From Megasphaera sp. (lineage in GTDB: Bacteria; Bacillota; Negativicutes; Veillonellales; Megasphaeraceae), in assembly GCA_022486585.1 (NCBI GenBank), contig JAKVKI010000019.1, forward strand, positions 1-34,613: a stretch of DNA of 34,613 nt, given 5' to 3'. The notes beneath the pieces were generated by a model that searched no databases, was not told where the DNA came from, and worked only from the letters and a program-made list of their open reading frames with translations. The position numbers and the translations under genes were made by a program. Within the stretch, counting starts at the first letter, position 1. The number at the start of each line of letters is the position of its first letter. This document shows, one piece after another, positions 1-8,519 of this stretch.

Positions 1-2972
1 GAGGTCATCAGGATAGGCCGCAAGCGGAGTTTTGCCGCTTCGACAGCCGCCTGCACCGGTTCCATCCCTTTATCTACACGAACCTTAGCAAATTCGACAA
101 TCAAAATGGCATTTTTAGCTGCCAAACCAATGAGCATGATGACACCGATCTGCATGTATACACTATTCTGCAATCCGGCATTTTGCACTCCCATCAGGGT
201 ATCAATCATCCGTAAAAAATATTCCGAGAACAAAGCCCCGAATATACCGGTCGGCACGGTGAGCAACACAGCATACGGAATACTCCAGCTTTCATACAAT
301 GCTGCTAAGCACAGGAATGCAAAGGCTAAGGCCAGCAAAAGAACTTTCAGTGTCGAATTGCCAGCACTCTTTTCTTCACGGCTCTGTCCTGACCAGGCCA
401 CTTCAAATCCCGTTGGCGCTACTTCACGGACAACATCTTCCATCGCCGTCATCGCCTGTCCGGAGCTGTAGCCTGACGCTGCGTCCCCTTGGATTTCGAT
501 ACTGCGGGCATTATTGAACCGTGAAATAATAGAAGGCGCTGTCCCCAATTTAGACGTAACCAGGGTATCTAGCGGGACCATGGCACCACTGTCACTCTTA
601 ACGAAAACAAACTTCGATGCGTCGGTCGCATCGCGATACTGCGTATCCGATTGTAGCATGACTTTATACGTACGGCCAAACCGGTTGAAATCATTGACCT
701 GTTTACCGCCATAATTCACTTGCAACGCTGAAAAGACATCAGACAGACTGACACCCAAGGTTTTCGCTTTTTCACGATCAACGTTGAATTCATAATCTGG
801 TGTATCGATCTGATAGGTCGAACGGACAGCTTTGAGTTCTGGCCGCTGGTTCGCCGCTGATACGATTTTCTTCGTAATCGTATCGAGTTCTTCATCCGTA
901 TGAGAAGCGCTGTCTTGAAGCTGCATAGTCCAGCCGCCAAGCATGCCCAGACCTGGTATAGACGGAGGGTTAATGGCCATGATGGACGCTTCCGGGTGAT
1001 TAGCAGCACCGATAGAGGCAACTTTGCCCATAATAGAGTTGATGCCCAGTTCGGTTGTCTTTCGGTCAGCCCATGGTTCCAGCTTCACAAAGAATGTCGC
1101 TGCGCTCGATTTTAACCCAGAGGACATCGTATCATATCCCGTAATATTCATGACCGCATTGACCCCAGGGACCGTCTGTACATCATTAGACACAGCCGTA
1201 ACGGTCTCGCTGGTCCGGTTAAGCGAAGTCCCTTCTGGCAGGTTCAGGGCCATCATAAAATATCCCTGATCTTCTTCAGGAACGAAGGTACTAGGCAAAA
1301 CATTATACAGCACCGCCGTCAGGCCACAAATCGTAACTAAGGTGATGACCGCCAGACGAGCATGGCCAATCATCCAGTGAACACCGCGGGAATACCGTTC
1401 TTTCAAGCTGTCAAAGCTATCATTGAACCAATTGAAAAAATGATTCATACGGCCCCGTTTATGTTTCCCTGTATGAGGTTTTAACAACATCGCACACAAC
1501 GCCGGCGTCAGCGTCAAGGCAATAAATGCCGACAGGGCCATAGAAATAGCGATAGTCAAGGCAAACTGCTTATACAGCACACCTGTCATGCCACTGAGGA
1601 AGGCCACAGGAATGAAGACACTGGCTAGTACGCAAGCAATAGCCACAATAGGTCCTTGTACTTCCTGCATAGCCTTAATCGTTGCCTCTTTAGGCGGCAG
1701 ACCATCTGTCTGCATATGGTTTTCGACGTTTTCAATAACAACGATGGCATCATCGACAACGAGGCCGATTGCCAATACAATAGCGAACAACGTAAGCGTA
1801 TTGATGGAGAAATCCAACACTGTAAAAGCTGCAAAGGTCCCAATAAGAGAGACAGGGATTGCCAATACAGGGATCAACGTAGCCCGACCGCTTTGCAGGA
1901 ATATGAAAACGATGAGCACGACCAGGAATAAGGCTTCTAAGAAGGTCTTCAGCACTTCCCGGATAGATTCACTAATATAATCCGTACTATCCATGACTTC
2001 TTTATACTGTAGATCCGGCGGGAAATTTTCCGAAGATTCTTGCAGTATTTTCTTAACTTCATTGACCGTTTCCATCGCATTGGCATCATTGGTCAGCTGG
2101 ATACCGAATGCTATCCCTTCGCTGCCATCTACTTGGGAAATAATATTATTAGTTTGTGGACCCGTTTCGATATGGGCAACATCTTTTAGTTTTACAAAGG
2201 CACCATTCGTGCCGGTCTTGATAATGATATTACTGAATTCATCCACTGTAGATAAACGGCCCTGTACTTTCCCGGCATACTGCTTTTCCTGGGAACGAGG
2301 TGCCGGCAACTGGCCAATCGTCCCTGCCGGAGCCTGTACATTCTGTTCTTCAATGGCTTTTTGCACATCGGCGACAGTCAATCCTAATTCTGCCAGTTTA
2401 TCTGGATTCAGCCAGACCCGCATGGAGAAGCTGGCACCAAACATATTGACATCCCCGACGCCTTTGACTCGTTTGATTTTATTGACTAAATAAATATCGG
2501 CATAATTTTTGATAAACGTAGCATCATAGTACCCTTTAGGAGAATACAGTGATATCATCAGTGCCATATCACGAGATGCTTTTTTCGTCGTTACACCAGT
2601 TGTCTGCACATCTGTCGGCAAACTGGCATTGGCAATAGCCACGTTATTCTGCACTTTGACCGAGTCCATATCACCATCGGTCCCCAGTTTAAACGTGACC
2701 GTAAGGTCATAGTTGCCACTATCATCGGAACTGGAATTCATGTAATCCATGCCCTGCGTCCCGTTGACCTGGTCTTCAATGATTTGTGCCACTGTCTGAT
2801 TGACAACGTTAGCACTAGCTCCCAAATAGGACGCGCTAACGCTGATCGTCGGCGGCGAAATCTGCGGATACTGGGCAATCGGCAGCTGCATCGCTGAAAT
2901 AACACCGATAATGACGATAATCAATGATATAACGATAGCAAAAATAGGCCGGTTAATAAAAAACTTAGACAA
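1..2972 (-). CDS. RND multidrug efflux permease, AcrB/HAE1 type, partial (C-terminus off the left edge)
   Basis: This is the inner-membrane proton/drug antiporter of a tripartite pump. About 990 residues are readable and the frame is still open at base 1, inside the conserved RLRPILMTS stretch near the C-terminus, so roughly 50 residues are missing compared with AcrB. It opens FFINRPIFA, as the family does. The transmembrane proton-relay pair is seen in GLVVDDAIVVIEN and the relay lysine in GLAAKNAILIVEF, so it looks functional. I chose a TTG start at 2972 because no ATG is near the conserved N-terminus and a purine-rich AAGGGGGG ribosome site lies six bases upstream. It follows the adaptor gene by 36 bp in the marR-adaptor-permease operon. 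Substrates cannot be read from sequence. No TolC-like channel lies in the window. Confidence 0.95.
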   Translation of the reverse strand, partial: MSKFFINRPIFAIVISLIIVIIGVISAMQLPIAQYPQISPPTISVSASYLGASANVVNQTVAQIIEDQVNGTQGMDYMNSSSDDSGNYDLTVTFKLGTDGDMDSVKVQNNVAIANASLPTDVQTTGVTTKKASRDMALMISLYSPKGYYDATFIKNYADIYLVNKIKRVKGVGDVNMFGASFSMRVWLNPDKLAELGLTVADVQKAIEEQNVQAPAGTIGQLPAPRSQEKQYAGKVQGRLSTVDEFSNIIIKTGTNGAFVKLKDVAHIETGPQTNNIISQVDGSEGIAFGIQLTNDANAMETVNEVKKILQESSENFPPDLQYKEVMDSTDYISESIREVLKTFLEALFLVVLIVFIFLQSGRATLIPVLAIPVSLIGTFAAFTVLDFSINTLTLFAIVLAIGLVVDDAIVVIENVENHMQTDGLPPKEATIKAMQEVQGPIVAIACVLASVFIPVAFLSGMTGVLYKQFALTIAISMALSAFIALTLTPALCAMLLKPHTGKHKRGRMNHFFNWFNDSFDSLKERYSRGVHWMIGHARLAVITLVTICGLTAVLYNVLPSTFVPEEDQGYFMMALNLPEGTSLNRTSETVTAVSNDVQTVPGVNAVMNITGYDTMSSGLKSSAATFFVKLEPWADRKTTELGINSIMGKVASIGAANHPEASIMAINPPSIPGLGMLGGWTMQLQDSASHTDEELDTITKKIVSAANQRPELKAVRSTYQIDTPDYEFNVDREKAKTLGVSLSDVFSALQVNYGGKQVNDFNRFGRTYKVMLQSDTQYRDATDASKFVFVKSDSGAMVPLDTLVTSKLGTAPSIISRFNNARSIEIQGDAASGYSSGQAMTAMEDVVREVAPTGFEVAWSGQSREEKSAGNSTLKVLLLALAFAFLCLAALYESWSIPYAVLLTVPTGIFGALFSEYFLRMIDTLMGVQNAGLQNSVYMQIGVIMLIGLAAKNAILIVEFAKVRVDKGMEPVQAAVEAAKLRLRPILMT

Positions 2973-3008
2973 AATGGTCCCCCCTTATATGACGGCGCGT
3001 CCCCGCCA

Positions 3009-4199
3009 TTATGAATTACTGATAGTAGCGGTCGTCTGCGATGTTGTCAGAGAAAATCCCATTTCTTCCGGTGTTACCATTTGTGCGTCCAAGGTTTTCC
3101 CTTCTTGCAGATTCGTTAAACCTTCAACAACAACGATATCGTCTGCTGTAAGGCCCTCTGTGATGACATAATAACTGCCAATTTTATCTCCCAGTGTTAC
3201 TGTTTTAGATTCCGATTTATTATCGGCACCTACGACGATGACAAAAGACTTATCCAGCAATTGCTGTACTGCCCGCTGAGGGACCAAGATAGCATTGGAA
3301 ATAGTTTTACCCGTCAATTTAACGCGGGCAAACATGCCTGGCTTCAATACCCCTTCAGGGTTATCAAACAAGGCTTTCATTTTCAACGTCCCTGTATTAT
3401 CCGACAGCGCCCGATCGGATTGCACGATTTCGCCACTAATAGGATAGGCTGTCCCATTGCTGAGGACAATAGAAACCGTTGCCTTTTCCGGGCTGTCTGC
3501 ATTCAGTGACATCGAATCCATGTATTTCAAATAGTCATTTTCACTGAGGCTAAACTGTACATATACGGGATTACTAGAACCAATCGTGACTAAGGCAGTA
3601 CTGCCAGCATTGGCATAGGTTCCTTCGGCCACATCATCGACAGACAATTTACCGCTCATAGGAGCATAGACAACCGTATCATCAAGGTTTTGCTGTGCCT
3701 TGCGAAGCGATGCGTTATCGGCATCGACTACAGCCTGATAGGATTTGACATTAGCACGCTGCGTCGTCACGGTCTGTTCGGAAACAGCATCTGCTGCCAG
3801 CAGACTTTGATCCCGTACTAAATCCGTTTGGGCATTGGTCAGTGTCGCTTCTGATTCAGCTACCTTAGCTTGTGCCGATTGGACATCTGATTCATATTGC
3901 CGTGAATCAATTTTAAATAAAGGCTGCCCTTCCTGGACCGTATCACCGCCACGGATATATTTCTGCATCACTTTTCCTGATACTTTAGCTTGTACTTTAA
4001 CTTCATCTTTACCGGTTATTTGTCCGGCATATTCAAACGTTGATGGCGCATCCTGTTGCAATACCTTCATGGCTTTGACTTTAGTCCCATCGGGCTGACC
4101 GCCACGCTGAGTACCGCAACTGCAAAGAAGCAGTGCTGCTACCAATGACACCACTATCAGTCCCGTCATCCTCTTCGTATTCCTGCGTGTTATTAACAT
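3009..4199 (-). CDS. RND efflux periplasmic adaptor (membrane fusion lipoprotein, AcrA type)
   Basis: This 396-residue protein links the inner-membrane RND permease to an outer-membrane channel. Its N-terminus has basic residues, a hydrophobic stretch (about residues 14-25) and a lipobox LLCSC with the likely lipidated cysteine at 28, so it should be a periplasm-facing lipoprotein. The biotinyl-lipoyl-like half-motif is visible in VQAKVSGKVMQKYIRGGD, followed by an alpha-helical hairpin rich in Ala, Gln and Asp (about 105-170) and the second half around VVYAPMSGKLSVDDVAEG. The beta-barrel and membrane-proximal domains fill the rest, including the family segment LKPGMFARVKL. The ATG at 4199 has the ribosome site AAAGGGAG. 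It lies 21 bp after the MarR gene and 36 bp before the permease, so the three are almost certainly one transcript. Confidence 0.93.
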   Translation of the reverse strand: MLITRRNTKRMTGLIVVSLVAALLLCSCGTQRGGQPDGTKVKAMKVLQQDAPSTFEYAGQITGKDEVKVQAKVSGKVMQKYIRGGDTVQEGQPLFKIDSRQYESDVQSAQAKVAESEATLTNAQTDLVRDQSLLAADAVSEQTVTTQRANVKSYQAVVDADNASLRKAQQNLDDTVVYAPMSGKLSVDDVAEGTYANAGSTALVTIGSSNPVYVQFSLSENDYLKYMDSMSLNADSPEKATVSIVLSNGTAYPISGEIVQSDRALSDNTGTLKMKALFDNPEGVLKPGMFARVKLTGKTISNAILVPQRAVQQLLDKSFVIVVGADNKSESKTVTLGDKIGSYYVITEGLTADDIVVVEGLTNLQEGKTLDAQMVTPEEMGFSLTTSQTTATISNS

Positions 4200-4220
4200 G
4201 TGAATTCTCCCTTTATATTG

Positions 4221-4643
4221 TTATGGTAAATATTCGATATTCCGATAAACACGTTCCAAATATTGCAGTAATTGCGCTCGTTCTTCTGGCGTAAAGCCTC
4301 CACTCAGCACGTCTTCAACGGCATTACGATGCTCTTCTGCTTCATGGAATTTTTCTATATCATATTCGATGATCTTCATCGTCCTGTTCTTGGGATTGAA
4401 ATGCGTATGGATAAATCCATTCTTTTCCATTTCCTTTAACATCCGGGAAATAGTTGGATGCGATACACCAAAGGCTACTTCCAAATCCTTCTGCGTGACC
4501 ATCCGTTCTTCATTTGCTTTAAGAAATTCTACTATTTGCAGCTGCTTGGCCGTTATATGTCTTTCTTTCAGTAATTTATTGAATTTATTGGTCATGCGAT
4601 CATTGATCAGCTTCAATAAGAATCCAACATGCTTTTGCTTCAT
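4221..4643 (-). CDS. MarR-family transcriptional regulator, likely local repressor of the RND pump
   Basis: This 140-residue protein has the winged-helix layout of MarR: an N-terminal dimer helix (residues 5-25), helix-turn-helix around VTQKDLEVAFGVSHPTISRMLKEMEKNG (residues 48-76), a wing with FNPKNRTMKII, and a C-terminal dimerisation helix. MarR proteins usually repress an adjacent transporter and release DNA when they bind a small aromatic or drug-like ligand. Here the gene is first in the pump operon, and a perfect palindrome covers its promoter at 4692-4720, which fits autoregulation of the whole operon. The ligand is unknown. The family call is firm; the repressor role is inferred from position and operator. 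Confidence 0.9.
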   Translation of the reverse strand: MKQKHVGFLLKLINDRMTNKFNKLLKERHITAKQLQIVEFLKANEERMVTQKDLEVAFGVSHPTISRMLKEMEKNGFIHTHFNPKNRTMKIIEYDIEKFHEAEEHRNAVEDVLSGGFTPEERAQLLQYLERVYRNIEYLP

Positions 4644-4691
4644 CGTATTTGTCCTCCCTCAGTCTTATGTCTAAAAGTGTAGCTTAGCTAC

Positions 4692-4720
4692 GTATAAGTG
4701 TAGCACCACTACACTTATAC
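4692..4720 (-). promoter_or_regulatory. Perfect 12-bp inverted repeat over the marR-RND promoter (probable MarR operator)
   Basis: GTATAAGTGTAG and its exact reverse complement CTACACTTATAC are separated by five bases. On the minus strand a consensus -35 box TTGACA (4721-4726) abuts the palindrome, and the likely -10 TACACT (4697-4702) falls inside the far arm with an 18-bp spacer, so a bound dimer would block RNA polymerase. A second, shorter palindrome (GTAGCT/AGCTAC around one base, 4679-4691) lies at about the expected transcription start. The repeat is seen directly. Its binding by the adjacent regulator is inference. Confidence 0.82.
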
Positions 4721-4725
4721 TGTCA

Positions 4726-4770
4726 ATAAAAAAACAATGGAAAATAGTTTCACAACTATCTCCCATTGTT
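4726..4770 (-). terminator. Rho-independent terminator after the DAHP synthase gene
   Basis: On the minus strand, AACAATGG and CCATTGTT arms (4763-4770 with 4733-4740) close an imperfect stem with inner pairing of ATAGTT and AACTAT, followed at once by a run of seven T. It separates aroF from the marR promoter, whose -35 box begins within a few bases of the T run. Confidence 0.8.
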
Positions 4771-4788
4771 GTTATATCGTTTTATATA

Positions 4789-5826
4789 CTATTGAATCAT
4801 ATCGGCCATTTCAAGAATGAGTCTTTCTGTCTTTTCCCAACCGAGGCAGGGATCCGTAATGGATTTCCCATAAGTTCCTTCACTGATTTTTTGATTACCA
4901 TCTTCAATGTAACTTTCAATCATGAGGCCCTTGACGATATTGTTAATATCCGGAGCCATACGGCAGCTGGTAATGACATCTTTAGCAATACGGATCTGTT
5001 CCAAATATTTTTTGCCAGAATTAGCATGGTTGCAATCGACAATGACTGCCGGATTTTCTAGTTCCCGTTCGCCATACGCTTCGACAAGGTTGCGCAGGTT
5101 TTCATAATGGTAGTTCGGCAAGCTGTTGCCAAAACTGTCCACATAGCCGCGCAGGATAGCATGGGCCAAGGGATTTCCTGTCGTGCGGACTTCCCAGCCG
5201 CGGAACAAGAATTCTTGTGTATGCTGAGCTGCAGCGATAGAATTAAGCATAACCGAAATATCCCCGGAAGTCGGATTTTTCATGCCGACAGGGATACCTG
5301 TCCCACTAGCAATCATGCGATGCAGCTGATCTTCAACGGAACGGGCACCGACAGCAGCGTACGACAGGATATCCGATAAATACCGATAAATTTCCGGATA
5401 GAGAATCTCTTCGGCACAGGTGAATCCTGTTTCTCTGGCAACGCGGGCATTCATTTCCCGAATAGCAATAATGCCTGCCAGCATATCTTCCTTGCCTTCT
5501 GGATCTGGCTGATGGAGCATACCTTTGTAGCCCACGCCGATAGTGCGGGGTTTCATCGTATAAAGGCGGGGAATGATGAGAATTTTGTCAACGACTTGTT
5601 CCTGCACCTTGACCAGGCGATGAGTGTAGTCGACGACAGCCTCTTCATTATCAGCTGAGCAGGGCCCGATAATAAGCAGGAATCTGTTGTCTTTGCCAGT
5701 AATGATATTCCTGATTTCTTCATCATGCCGTTGCTTTATTTCTTTTGTTTTCCCATCAATGGGAAATTCATCCATCAATTCTTGCGGTGAAGGCAGCTTA
5801 CGAATAAATTTCATTTGCATTTCCAT
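4789..5826 (-). CDS. 3-deoxy-7-phosphoheptulonate (DAHP) synthase, class I (AroF/G/H type)
   Basis: This cytosolic enzyme joins phosphoenolpyruvate and erythrose 4-phosphate in the first step of the shikimate pathway to Trp, Tyr and Phe. The 345-residue length matches the E. coli AroF/G/H isoenzymes. Diagnostic segments are IGPCSA with the metal-ligand cysteine at 56, KPRT at 92-95 in the PEP site, GMKNPTSGD, and VDCNHANSGK with the metal-binding His. The start has a GGGGG ribosome site. It is the last gene before a strong terminator and lies 95 bp after the histidine kinase gene. The gap has two small hairpins and a weak possible promoter, so it may have its own start site or be read from the Trp T-box array upstream. 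Which aromatic amino acid inhibits it cannot be judged. Confidence 0.95.
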   Translation of the reverse strand: MEMQMKFIRKLPSPQELMDEFPIDGKTKEIKQRHDEEIRNIITGKDNRFLLIIGPCSADNEEAVVDYTHRLVKVQEQVVDKILIIPRLYTMKPRTIGVGYKGMLHQPDPEGKEDMLAGIIAIREMNARVARETGFTCAEEILYPEIYRYLSDILSYAAVGARSVEDQLHRMIASGTGIPVGMKNPTSGDISVMLNSIAAAQHTQEFLFRGWEVRTTGNPLAHAILRGYVDSFGNSLPNYHYENLRNLVEAYGERELENPAVIVDCNHANSGKKYLEQIRIAKDVITSCRMAPDINNIVKGLMIESYIEDGNQKISEGTYGKSITDPCLGWEKTERLILEMADMIQ

Positions 5827-5921
5827 GTTTTTTCCCCCAATGTGTGTTGTAGTGCAGTACTCTCACGAATGATACGCTGTCAGCCACTGCTGCTGACAAG
5901 ACAGGTCCTGTCATGCACAGA

Positions 5922-7184
5922 TCAATTTAATTTTATCATAAAAGTGATGATGCCGTCTTTGAAATTGACAGAAATTTTTCCTTTTAACAGCTGCGTCAAT
6001 TCTTCTGCCATAGACAAGCCAATGCCATACCCTGATTTTTGGCTGTTATGGGATTCGTCACCACGATAAAAGCGTTCAAAGAAACGGCTGTAATCCACGT
6101 TCTTACCATCGGCATAGTTATTAGCAACAGTAACGATGATTCCCTTGTTCTTCTTGCCACTCTTTAACGTCACATCGATAGTGCCGCCATCATCGCAATA
6201 TTTGACAGCATTATCTACTAAAATATTGACCAGTTCATACAAACATTTGGCATCGGATACGATGTGCAGGTCTGGCTGAATATGACTGACTAAGGTCTTC
6301 TGTTCATCTGTTACCATCGGTTGAAACGACTCTGTAACCGTTTGGACCGTATCGGATACATCGACAGAAACCATATTCAGATCCGTTTGCGACCGTTCTC
6401 CCATTTTCGACAACGTAATGAGATCCGTAATGAGATTGTTGAGGCGCCGCACCTGTTTCAGTATACTCCCGGTCCACTGGCTCTTGCCGTTAATCATTTC
6501 GATGGTTTCTGCATTAGCTGAAATAATGGCGATCGGTGTCTTCAGTTCATGACCAGCATTGGTAATAAATCGCTTCTGATTTTCCATATTATGAATGAAT
6601 GGCTGAATAGCTACGTTACACAACGCTGCCAGGATGAGCACATATAAAATAATACAGATGAGGCCAAACCACGCTGAATCACGCATAAAATCCGTGATTG
6701 CCGAGACATCACGCGTACAGTCCATGATAACGATAAGATACGTATCATTATCGTTTTTGGTAATCATATAGCCATAAGTAGCTTTATTCTTTTTGAAAAA
6801 GCCTTGGATCTTTCCTTCTGCCACAGTCGTACGGGCATATTGGATAGCTTCTTGCTCCGTAAATGCCGCAATATTGGCAATATTAATTTTTTCTGCATAG
6901 CCATCTGCATTGACCAATACACTAAAATAGCGAATCTGATAAGAAAAATCAGGTGTATCGTCAGACCAGCTGCCGTTACCGAGCCAGCTCGTATTGGGTG
7001 GTGTCGAATGAGATGGTATGTGCCCGCCATTTTGGGAAATATACTGCAGGACATTCATACACTGCGACTCCATACGGACATAGCTGATAGCATTAATAAG
7101 GCCTAAGGCACCAACAACGATGAGGAACACCGCGGCTGTAGCAATGATAATGAATTTACGGCGCAACCGCTTGATGATATTCAT
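5922..7184 (-). CDS. Sensor histidine kinase
   Basis: This 420-residue membrane kinase has a first transmembrane helix at about 11-33, an extracytoplasmic sensor region of about 135 residues with no family I recognise, and a second helix at about 172-194. The dimerisation/phosphoacceptor helix carries ITNAGHELKTPI with the phosphorylated histidine at 212. The ATPase domain has the N box VDNAVKYC (Asn325), the F box FERFYRGD, and the glycine box GYGIGLSMAEEL. The usual DxGxG of the G1 box is replaced by ANNYADG, so nucleotide binding may be non-standard. It starts two bases after the response-regulator stop codon and is surely its partner. The signal is unknown. Confidence 0.93.
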   Translation of the reverse strand: MNIIKRLRRKFIIIATAAVFLIVVGALGLINAISYVRMESQCMNVLQYISQNGGHIPSHSTPPNTSWLGNGSWSDDTPDFSYQIRYFSVLVNADGYAEKINIANIAAFTEQEAIQYARTTVAEGKIQGFFKKNKATYGYMITKNDNDTYLIVIMDCTRDVSAITDFMRDSAWFGLICIILYVLILAALCNVAIQPFIHNMENQKRFITNAGHELKTPIAIISANAETIEMINGKSQWTGSILKQVRRLNNLITDLITLSKMGERSQTDLNMVSVDVSDTVQTVTESFQPMVTDEQKTLVSHIQPDLHIVSDAKCLYELVNILVDNAVKYCDDGGTIDVTLKSGKKNKGIIVTVANNYADGKNVDYSRFFERFYRGDESHNSQKSGYGIGLSMAEELTQLLKGKISVNFKDGIITFMIKLN

Positions 7185-7186
7185 GA

Positions 7187-7870
7187 TCAGTCCGCCTTTT
7201 CTTTGGCTGACAGAATGAATTCTTCACCCTTTTCGCCAATGATTTCAACATCTGCATCGATTGCTTCCAGTTTTTCTCTCAAATAGGAAATATAGATCCA
7301 GACGATGCTGGCATCGACATCTTCTTCATCCTGCCATACATGGTCAAAAATCACGTCTGTCGTCAAGGATTTCCCTACATTGAGCATGAGGAATTTCATT
7401 AGTTTCGTTTCCTTATTAGCCAGCCGGATGGAATTTTTGCAGGACAGGGATTGTTCTTCTACATCCAGCTCGACATGTCCTGCCGATACCTTTGACGGTG
7501 TAAACGTATGGTTGCGCCGGGTCATAGAACGGATACGAGCCAATAATTCTCCCATAGCGAACGGTTTTGTCAAATAATCATCTGCGCCAGCATCGAGTCC
7601 GGTAATACGGTCATCGATTTCAGATTTAGCCGTCAACATGATGACCGGCGTCACATCGCCGCCTTGGCGGAGATGCTGTACTACTTCCAGCCCATCCATC
7701 TTAGGCATCATGATATCGAAAATCATGCAATCATACGTATTGTTCTGACCTTTTTCCAAGGCAGCGGCTCCATCATACACAGCATCGACTTCATAGCCGG
7801 AATGCTGCAAAATAGCTACTAAGGCTGCCGACATATCCCGTTCATCTTCTGCCAATAATAATTTTGTCAT
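7187..7870 (-). CDS. OmpR/PhoB-family response regulator
   Basis: This is a DNA-binding response regulator of 227 residues. The receiver domain has the acidic pair LLAEDE, phosphoacceptor Asp52 in FDIMMPKMDG, the switch Thr in MLTAKSE, and the conserved lysine in DYLTKPF. A winged-helix domain follows, with NKETKLMKFLMLNVGK and VWIYISYLREKLE typical of OmpR/PhoB. The open frame extends to 7936, but that start would overlap the upstream alarmone-synthetase gene. The ATG at 7870 begins MTKLLLAEDE as relatives do and has a ribosome site AGAAAGGA, so I chose it. It lies 14 bp after the alarmone synthetase and 2 bp before the kinase, in one transcription unit. Confidence 0.94.
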   Translation of the reverse strand: MTKLLLAEDERDMSAALVAILQHSGYEVDAVYDGAAALEKGQNNTYDCMIFDIMMPKMDGLEVVQHLRQGGDVTPVIMLTAKSEIDDRITGLDAGADDYLTKPFAMGELLARIRSMTRRNHTFTPSKVSAGHVELDVEEQSLSCKNSIRLANKETKLMKFLMLNVGKSLTTDVIFDHVWQDEEDVDASIVWIYISYLREKLEAIDADVEIIGEKGEEFILSAKEKAD

Positions 7871-7884
7871 GCCTGTATTCCTTT

Positions 7885-8502
7885 CTAGTGATCTGCATGG
7901 ATCAGATTGCGGATTGTCTGCATAGACACATCGCACGATGCCAATTCGTCAGCACAGCGTTTCAGTTCCCGTACAATAAGTTCCGGATTCTTAATATCAT
8001 GCTTATACTTCATCTGATGTTCCAAACTGGCCCACGAGTCCATCGCAATCGTGCGGAGCTGGATTTCTGCAAAGTAATGACCCGGGGTATTACCCTTCAC
8101 ATCTTCATAAGGTACTTCCAGCTCGATGATCATATGATAGCTGCGGTAACCATTGGGTTTAACATGTTTTATATAATCTTTTTCTTCAATGACACGGCAG
8201 CCGGGAATCGCTTTTATCTGGTCAATATTCGTATAAATGTCCTGGAGGAAACAACAGACAATACGCAGACCGATGGCATCATGAATATCCCACAATGCCG
8301 ACTGTGCCGTCTGCGGCAGGCCTTTGCGGCTGCATTTTTCCTTCATGCTGTCATTGGTTTTAATACGATAAATAAAATGTTCATATGCGCCCTCACCGGT
8401 TCGTTCCTTCAAAGCGGCATTATACGATTTGATGTGAGCTGCCAAATCTGCCATTACATGTTGCAATATTGGAGCATATGTTCCATATATAGTGTCTGTC
8501 AT
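7885..8502 (-). CDS. Small alarmone synthetase (RelA/SpoT nucleotidyltransferase domain only)
   Basis: This 205-residue protein is a single RelA/SpoT synthetase domain, the size of B. subtilis YjbM/YwaC. Such enzymes transfer pyrophosphate from ATP to GTP or GDP, making (p)ppGpp without a hydrolase domain. Visible motifs are YRIKTNDSMKEK (about 45-56), DAIGLRIVC with catalytic Asp75, the G-loop-like NGYRSYHMI with Tyr119, and AEIQLRTIAMDSWASLEH, where Glu146 should complete the active site. There are no TGS, ACT or HD domains, so it cannot bind ribosomes as long Rel does. It lies between an SDR gene (17 bp upstream) and a response-regulator/kinase pair (14 bp downstream), which suggests that alarmone production and two-component signalling are transcribed together. 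The family call is firm; the role is inferred. Confidence 0.88.
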   Translation of the reverse strand: MTDTIYGTYAPILQHVMADLAAHIKSYNAALKERTGEGAYEHFIYRIKTNDSMKEKCSRKGLPQTAQSALWDIHDAIGLRIVCCFLQDIYTNIDQIKAIPGCRVIEEKDYIKHVKPNGYRSYHMIIELEVPYEDVKGNTPGHYFAEIQLRTIAMDSWASLEHQMKYKHDIKNPELIVRELKRCADELASCDVSMQTIRNLIHADH

Positions 8503-8519
8503 ATAGTCACCTGATCCTA

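Noticed and set aside
4679-4720. The palindromes as a terminator or att site
   Set aside because: They have no T run on the coding strand and sit on a promoter next to a MarR gene, so an operator fits better.
5827-5921. A second T-box or attenuator before the DAHP synthase
   Set aside because: Two small hairpins (GTCAGC/GCTGAC and GACAGG/CCTGTC) are present, but no GGTGGNACCGCG core, leader peptide or T run is seen.
7871-7936. Upstream start for the response regulator
   Set aside because: It would overlap the preceding gene by about 50 bp and add 22 residues that are not part of a receiver domain.
7864-8514. Plus-strand open frame of 216 codons opposite the alarmone synthetase
   Set aside because: It is antisense to a gene with clear catalytic motifs, has no ribosome site or recognisable domain, and mirrors the codons of the real gene.
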